Positions 59,539 through 64,000 of a stretch of DNA of 64,000 nucleotides are shown here, piece by piece. The translations under genes and the position numbers were made by a program. The notes below the pieces were generated by a model. It was not told the DNA's origin. It did not search any database and saw nothing but the letters and a program-made list of their open reading frames with translations. Location: contig JBLNAG010000004.1 of the NCBI GenBank assembly GCA_050259235.1, positions 17,239-81,238 on the forward strand, read 5' to 3'. The first letter of the stretch is position 1; every line of letters begins with the position of its first letter. The stretch comes from UBA5364 sp050259235 (GTDB lineage Bacteria; Bacillota_I; Bacilli_A; RF39; UBA660).

Positions 59539-60477
59539 TTGACAAAGATAATAAAAGTAAAAAATTTAAATAAGAGTTATGGTAAACTTCAAGCCTTAGA
59601 TAATTTATCATTTGATGTTGAAGAAGGGGAAATATTAGGACTTTTAGGACCAAATGGAAGTGGTAAAACAACAACAATTAATTGTATTTTATCATTATTA
59701 AAATTTGATAGTGGTAGTATTAAAATAATGGGTGAAGAAATGACGCCTGAATCATATGGTGTAAAATCTAAAATTGGTGTTGTTTTTCAAGATGTTGCAG
59801 TTTTTGATGAATTAACAGTATATGAAAATATCAATTATTTTTGTGGACTATATATTGAAGATAAAACTGTAAGAAAACAATATGTAGATGAAGCAATTGA
59901 TTTGGTTGGAATAAATGAATTTAGAAAATTCTATCCTAAACAATTAAGTGGAGGGTTACTTAGAAGACTTAATATTGCTTGCGGAATAGCTCATAAACCA
60001 TCACTAATATTTTTAGATGAACCTACAGTAGCAGTTGATCCACAAAGTAGAAATAACATTTTAGATGGAATTAGAAAATTAAATAAAATGGGTGCTACTA
60101 TCGTTTATACGACTCATTATATGGAAGAAGTAGAACAACTTTGTAATAGAATTATAATTATTGATAAAGGATCTATTATTGCTAGCGGAACTAAAGAAGA
60201 ATTAAAGGAATTAATTAGTATTGAAGAAAAAGTTACTATTGAATTAGACAATCTTGATAATAAATGTTTAGAAGAAATAAAAGCTTTTAAAAATATTGAA
60301 GATGTTAATTATGATGGTAAAAATTTAAGTATTACTTATAAAAAAGGCAAACATAATTTAAGTGATTTAATTGATTATTTACAAGATAAAAAGATAAAAT
60401 ATAATAAGATGTTTTCTGAATTACCAACATTAAATGATGTCTTCTTAGAATTAACTGGGAAAGAATTAAGGGATTAA
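59539..60477 (+). CDS. ABC-2 type exporter, ATP-binding protein
   Basis: A 312-residue ATPase of the drug/lipid exporter (DrrA/NatA) type: Walker A LGPNGSGKTTT near residue 36, Q-loop VFQDVAVFDE near 87, signature QLSGGLLRRL near 137, Walker B LIFLDEPTVAVDP near 157, switch TTHYMEE near 193, and a C-terminal extension typical of this group. The start is TTG at 59539 with AAGGAG upstream; the protein would otherwise lack its first strand. It is followed by two permeases. Confidence 0.93.
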   Translation: MTKIIKVKNLNKSYGKLQALDNLSFDVEEGEILGLLGPNGSGKTTTINCILSLLKFDSGSIKIMGEEMTPESYGVKSKIGVVFQDVAVFDELTVYENINYFCGLYIEDKTVRKQYVDEAIDLVGINEFRKFYPKQLSGGLLRRLNIACGIAHKPSLIFLDEPTVAVDPQSRNNILDGIRKLNKMGATIVYTTHYMEEVEQLCNRIIIIDKGSIIASGTKEELKELISIEEKVTIELDNLDNKCLEEIKAFKNIEDVNYDGKNLSITYKKGKHNLSDLIDYLQDKKIKYNKMFSELPTLNDVFLELTGKELRD

Positions 60478-60478
60478 T

Positions 60479-61606
60479 ATGTTGGGACATATATTTATTA
60501 ATAGGTTGAAAATACTCTTAAAGAATAGAGCAATGATTTTTTGGACTTTAGTGTTCCCATTAGTTTTAGGGACATTTTTCAATATGGCATTCTCTAATAT
60601 TAATAATAAGACAGAGTTTGAACCTGTAAAATTAGCGATTGTAAATGATGAAAAATTTAATAAATTAGAAGACTTTAAAGTAGTGATTGAATCATTATCT
60701 AAAGATGATAATAAGATTTTTGATACTAAGTATGTTGATGAAGATGAAGCTAAACAATTACTTAATGATAATAAAGTATCAGGATATTTAATTGTAAATG
60801 ATAAAATTGATATTGTAGTTAAATCTAATGGTATTAATGAATCAACTATTAAGTATGTAGTTGATAATTACTATCAAGTAACAAGTGTAATAGGAAATAT
60901 TGCTAAATATAATCCGGAAGCATTAAAAAGTGATATCTTAAGTAATTTTGAAAATAATAATTTCAAGAATACTAATAATGATAATGTTGATTCAACCGTT
61001 GTATATTTTTATACTTTATTAGGCATGGTTTGTTTATATGGTGGATTTTTTGGAGTTAATGCCGTAAATGAGACAGAAGCAAATTTAAGTAAAAAAGGGG
61101 CAAGGGTATGTATTTCTCCTGTCCATAAGTTAAAGGTACTAATTACTTCATTATTAGTTGGACTATTAGTTCAATATATGGAAGTATTAATTTTACTTGG
61201 ATATTTAATGTTTGTTTTAAATATAGATTTTGGTAATCAGATTTTACCAATCTTAATATTAACATTCCTTGGAAGCATTGCAGGTATGTCATTAGGTATG
61301 CTTATAGGTGTAAGTAATAAAGGTAATGAAGAAGCTAAAATGGGCATTTTAGTTTCAGTCACAATGACTTGTTCTTTTTTAGCAGGTATGATGTTTTTAC
61401 AAATGAAATATATAATTGCAGAAAATGTTCCGTTTCTAGCTAAAATTAATCCTGTAAATATGATTACTGATGGATTGTATGCTTTATATTACTATGATAC
61501 TTTAGATAGATATTTATATAATGTCATTAGCTTAATAATATTTTCAATTATTATGATATCTTTATCTTATATTTTTATAAGGAGGAAAAAGTATGATAGT
61601 ATTTAA
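60479..61606 (+). CDS. ABC-2 type permease, first subunit
   Basis: A 375-residue protein with one N-terminal helix, an outer domain of about 140 residues, and five to six C-terminal helices (from about 178). This YhaP/DrrB-like layout is the ABC-2 type. It lies one base after the ATPase and overlaps the next permease by 14 bases. The two permeases probably form a heterodimer. Confidence 0.88.
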   Translation: MLGHIFINRLKILLKNRAMIFWTLVFPLVLGTFFNMAFSNINNKTEFEPVKLAIVNDEKFNKLEDFKVVIESLSKDDNKIFDTKYVDEDEAKQLLNDNKVSGYLIVNDKIDIVVKSNGINESTIKYVVDNYYQVTSVIGNIAKYNPEALKSDILSNFENNNFKNTNNDNVDSTVVYFYTLLGMVCLYGGFFGVNAVNETEANLSKKGARVCISPVHKLKVLITSLLVGLLVQYMEVLILLGYLMFVLNIDFGNQILPILILTFLGSIAGMSLGMLIGVSNKGNEEAKMGILVSVTMTCSFLAGMMFLQMKYIIAENVPFLAKINPVNMITDGLYALYYYDTLDRYLYNVISLIIFSIIMISLSYIFIRRKKYDSI

Positions 61607-62744
61607 GAATTACTTCAAAGTAATGAAAAAATATAAATATGTGATTATTATGTATACAGTAATATTTACGATGTTTGCTGTTATGGCAACAAATTTTTCT
61701 TCAGATATTGGTAGTTTTTCTTCTACTAAGCCTAAAGTTGCAATAGTTAATCATGATGCTGATACGGTTTTAATTGATAGTTTTTATGATTATTTAGATG
61801 AAAATACTAAAATTGTAAAATTAGATGAAGATGAAGATTCCCTTAAAGATGCAGTATTTTTTAGTGAAGTAGAGTATATATTAATAATTCCTAAGAATTT
61901 TACTGAAGACTTTTTAAGTGGTAAAAATCCTAAAATAAATACTATGAGTTATCCATTAGGTTATGGAAATGTATATACCGAAATGTTATTAAATAGATTT
62001 TTAAATATTTCACAAGTATATGTTCAAAGTGGAATGAATCAAGAAATGATTGCAAATAACATAAAGAATGATTTAAAAGAAACAGCTACTGTTACACTAA
62101 ATAGTAAAACTAATTTTGCTAGTATTTCTTCTGTTAATTATTACTATAATTTTATGAATTATACTTTAATTGCTATATGTGTTCATATTATTGGAATGAT
62201 ACTAAATTCATTTAATATGACTAACATAAAGAGAAGAAATATTGTAAGTAATTATTCATATAAGAAGATTAATAGACAGTTATTTTTAGGGAATTTATGT
62301 TTAATGGTAGGTATATGGTTATTATATGTTGGCATAAGCTTTATCTTATACCTTGACTCTATGATGACTTATTACGGCTTACTAATGATTATAAATTCAT
62401 TTGTTTTCTGTATAACAATTCTTTCAATGGGATTCTTAATTGGTAGTGTCATTCGAAATAGGCAAGCCACTGATGGTATTGTTAATGTATTAGCTTTAGG
62501 ATCTAGTTTCTTATGTGGTGCTTTTGTTCCACAAGAATTTTTAGGAGACTTTGTTGTTTCTATAAGTAAAGTTTTACCATCATATTGGTTTATTAAAAAT
62601 AATAATGATATTGCTAAATTATCATCATTTGATTTTAGTTCATTACAACCAATATTTATTAATATGTTAATTGTTTTAATATTTGGGATATTATTATTTA
62701 TTATAACTAATATTATTAGTAAATTAAGAATCAAGAATAGTTAA
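61593..62744 (+). CDS. ABC-2 type permease, second subunit
   Basis: A 383-residue paralogue of the previous permease: N-terminal helix (about 12-32), outer domain with VAIVNHDADTVLIDSFYDYL, and six C-terminal helices from about 188. GGAGGAAAAAG before the ATG lies inside the upstream gene. Conserved FLCGAFVPQEFL near 308 matches the loop of ABC-2 permeases. Substrate unknown; lipid-like or peptide antimicrobials are typical for the family. Confidence 0.88.
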   Translation: MIVFKNYFKVMKKYKYVIIMYTVIFTMFAVMATNFSSDIGSFSSTKPKVAIVNHDADTVLIDSFYDYLDENTKIVKLDEDEDSLKDAVFFSEVEYILIIPKNFTEDFLSGKNPKINTMSYPLGYGNVYTEMLLNRFLNISQVYVQSGMNQEMIANNIKNDLKETATVTLNSKTNFASISSVNYYYNFMNYTLIAICVHIIGMILNSFNMTNIKRRNIVSNYSYKKINRQLFLGNLCLMVGIWLLYVGISFILYLDSMMTYYGLLMIINSFVFCITILSMGFLIGSVIRNRQATDGIVNVLALGSSFLCGAFVPQEFLGDFVVSISKVLPSYWFIKNNNDIAKLSSFDFSSLQPIFINMLIVLIFGILLFIITNIISKLRIKNS

Positions 62745-62751
62745 TAATAAA

Positions 62752-62777
62752 AAGACATACTTATGTATGTTTTTTTA
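62752..62777 (+). terminator. Terminator of the ABC-2 operon
   Basis: Stem 62755-62760 with 62765-62770 plus flanking A-T pairs with one G-T, T7 tail. Confidence 0.78.
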
Positions 62778-62846
62778 TTATTAATTACTATTATTTTATT
62801 TTTTTATAATAATTATTTATCTATACTTTTTTAAATCATTCGTAAA

Positions 62847-62906
62847 TGCCAATTACTGCCAAAACCGTTACCTTGATTGACTATATATAAATTAAATGGT
62901 TATAAT
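62847..62906 (+). promoter_or_regulatory. Promoter of the prepilin-type surface protein with upstream direct repeat
   Basis: TTGACT 62877-62882, 18 bases, TATAAT 62901-62906. Two copies of TGCCAA separated by four bases lie near 62847-62862, above the -35, and could be an activator site. AAGGTGG at 62924-62930 is the ribosome binding site. Confidence 0.62.
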
Positions 62907-62939
62907 AATTAGTAACATTATAGAAGGTGGAATTGAAAT

Positions 62940-64000
62940 ATGCATATGGAAAAAACAAAAGGGTTTACATTAATAGAACTTATAGCAACAATCATTGTTG
63001 TGACTGTTATTGCAATTATATCAGTCCCAATAATTACAAATATAATAGGAAATTTAAGAAATGAAGCTTGGAAAAAACAAGTTACAACTATAAAAGAAGC
63101 CGCAGTATTATACTTATCACGAAGAAGCATAGATAAACCGGAATATCCCGTATATAATGATGAATATGGAGATTATATTTATTTAACAAATTTATACAAT
63201 GTGGATCTAATTGAAGAAAAAATGGTAGATCCAAGAACTAGAGATAATGTACCAGATAATTTAAGAATAGATATTGTAAATAACGGTGAAGAAATATATA
63301 TTGATGATCCTCGAACAAAGCCAACATTAACAGTTGACCCTTTGTTTGATGAACATCTATACGGATTAACTTATGATATATATAAGGGGGTTATCTTAAC
63401 TGACCCTTTGGGAGAAATTCTAAATAATAATTTATTGACAGTAACATGTACTTATGAAGGTGTAGAAAGTGATTGCGAATCAATTGGCTCTGAGCTTGGG
63501 GCACATACAATAACATATAAATATAACAAAACAAAACTAACAAGAGATGTTGACGTCATATATGAGGTTTTAAATGAACCTGAAATATCAATAACTCCAA
63601 CTACTGCAACCGGGGGGCCAGTAACTGTAACAATTGATTATCAAGAGTCACAACAAGCTAAAAATTACTATAAGATAGACACTGGCAGTTGGATAGAATA
63701 TACTGAGCCATTTCAAGTAAGTAATAACTGTATGTTATATGCAAAAATCGAAATTGTAGGGCAATCGTATAAAACATCACAATATAGAGTAAGCAATATA
63801 GTTCCAACTGGATGGACTGCAATAATAACACCACAAGATTTAAATAATATGAGGAACAACTTAGCCGGTAAATATATATTAATGAACAATATAGCATTAA
63901 GTGGAAGTTGGAATCCAATAATGGATTTTGCAGGAAGTTTAGATGGAAATGGATTTAAGATAACTGGATTATATGTAAATAATACAGGACTAAATAATGT
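62940..64000 (+). CDS. Prepilin-type signal fused to a large surface protein (partial, runs off the window)
   Basis: Open for 353 codons to the right edge. MHMEKTKG then FTLIELIATIIVVTVIAIIS is a type IV prepilin (class III) signal with cleavage after Gly8. A pseudopilin-like helix follows. The middle has Ig-like segments (CTYEGVESDCESIG; YYKIDTGSWIEYTEPF, like surface repeats of Firmicutes). From about residue 290 a GLUG-type beta-helix unit begins: DLNNMRNNLAGKYILMNNIA, then FAGSLDGNGFKITGLYV. The protein is therefore far larger than a normal pilin. It may be a surface adhesin displayed through a pilus or competence-type assembly. Confidence 0.8.
   Translation, partial: MHMEKTKGFTLIELIATIIVVTVIAIISVPIITNIIGNLRNEAWKKQVTTIKEAAVLYLSRRSIDKPEYPVYNDEYGDYIYLTNLYNVDLIEEKMVDPRTRDNVPDNLRIDIVNNGEEIYIDDPRTKPTLTVDPLFDEHLYGLTYDIYKGVILTDPLGEILNNNLLTVTCTYEGVESDCESIGSELGAHTITYKYNKTKLTRDVDVIYEVLNEPEISITPTTATGGPVTVTIDYQESQQAKNYYKIDTGSWIEYTEPFQVSNNCMLYAKIEIVGQSYKTSQYRVSNIVPTGWTAIITPQDLNNMRNNLAGKYILMNNIALSGSWNPIMDFAGSLDGNGFKITGLYVNNTGLNN

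Overview
The window is a very AT-rich (by eye roughly 25-30% G+C) chromosomal segment of a low-GC Firmicute. Gene order matches Bacilli closely: mltG-trmR-trhP1/P2-greA, priA-fmt, ruvAB-queA, ftsY-ylxM-ffh and yqeG-yqeH are all Bacillus-type neighbourhoods. TGA is used as a stop (for example at 16310-16312 and 49402-49404) and Trp is TGG, so this is not a code-4 mycoplasma. A gut-associated, reduced Bacilli lineage (RF39/Erysipelotrichia-like) is my best guess; that assignment is inference.

Layout. 1-3.5 kb: end of mltG, a tRNA U34 hydroxylation/methylation set (trmR, two U32 genes) and greA. 3.5-14.9 kb: tig, priA, a lipoprotein, fmt, two unknown membrane genes, ruvAB behind a LexA-like box, queA, miaA, and convergent RNase J. 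15-19.7 kb: SRP cluster (ftsY, small membrane protein, ylxM, a HerA-like ATPase, ffh). 19.7-25.2 kb: a membrane thioredoxin-like protein, a duplicated fragment of the ffh 3' end, a CotD-like Cys/His-rich protein, three tandem VanY-type carboxypeptidases with different numbers of N-terminal repeats, and dacA. 25.3-30.7 kb: a CsoR-controlled copper operon ending in copZ. 30.7-36.8 kb: LiaF-like protein, HelD, yqeG-yqeH and a second HerA-like ATPase. 36.8-42.6 kb: LTA synthase-like protein and a SipW-type secretion locus (two candidate substrates, one frameshifted at an A12 tract; a polytopic signal peptidase; a DUF5305-like protein). 42.6-47.1 kb: tRNA-Cys, two genes under a duplicated 52-bp promoter, and an arsRDA operon between two matching hairpin repeats.

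47-64 kb is accessory: DUF421 protein, tocopherol-cyclase-like protein, two ABC exporters, small Cys-rich and membrane proteins near an orphan ArsR-type promoter that may make a short RNA, YtaF, decayed DUF421 and SDR genes, an ECF sigma/anti-sigma pair with a secreted protein, a DUF2975-HTH-DUF4153 operon, an acyl-CoA synthetase, and finally a prepilin-type signal fused to a surface protein that runs off the window.

Genes are densely packed, many overlap by 4-22 bases, and intergenic regions are short. Most regions contain a hairpin plus T-tract, then an extended -10 (TGATATAAT), then a GGAGG or AGGTG Shine-Dalgarno site. No IS element, integrase, CRISPR array or riboswitch was recognised.
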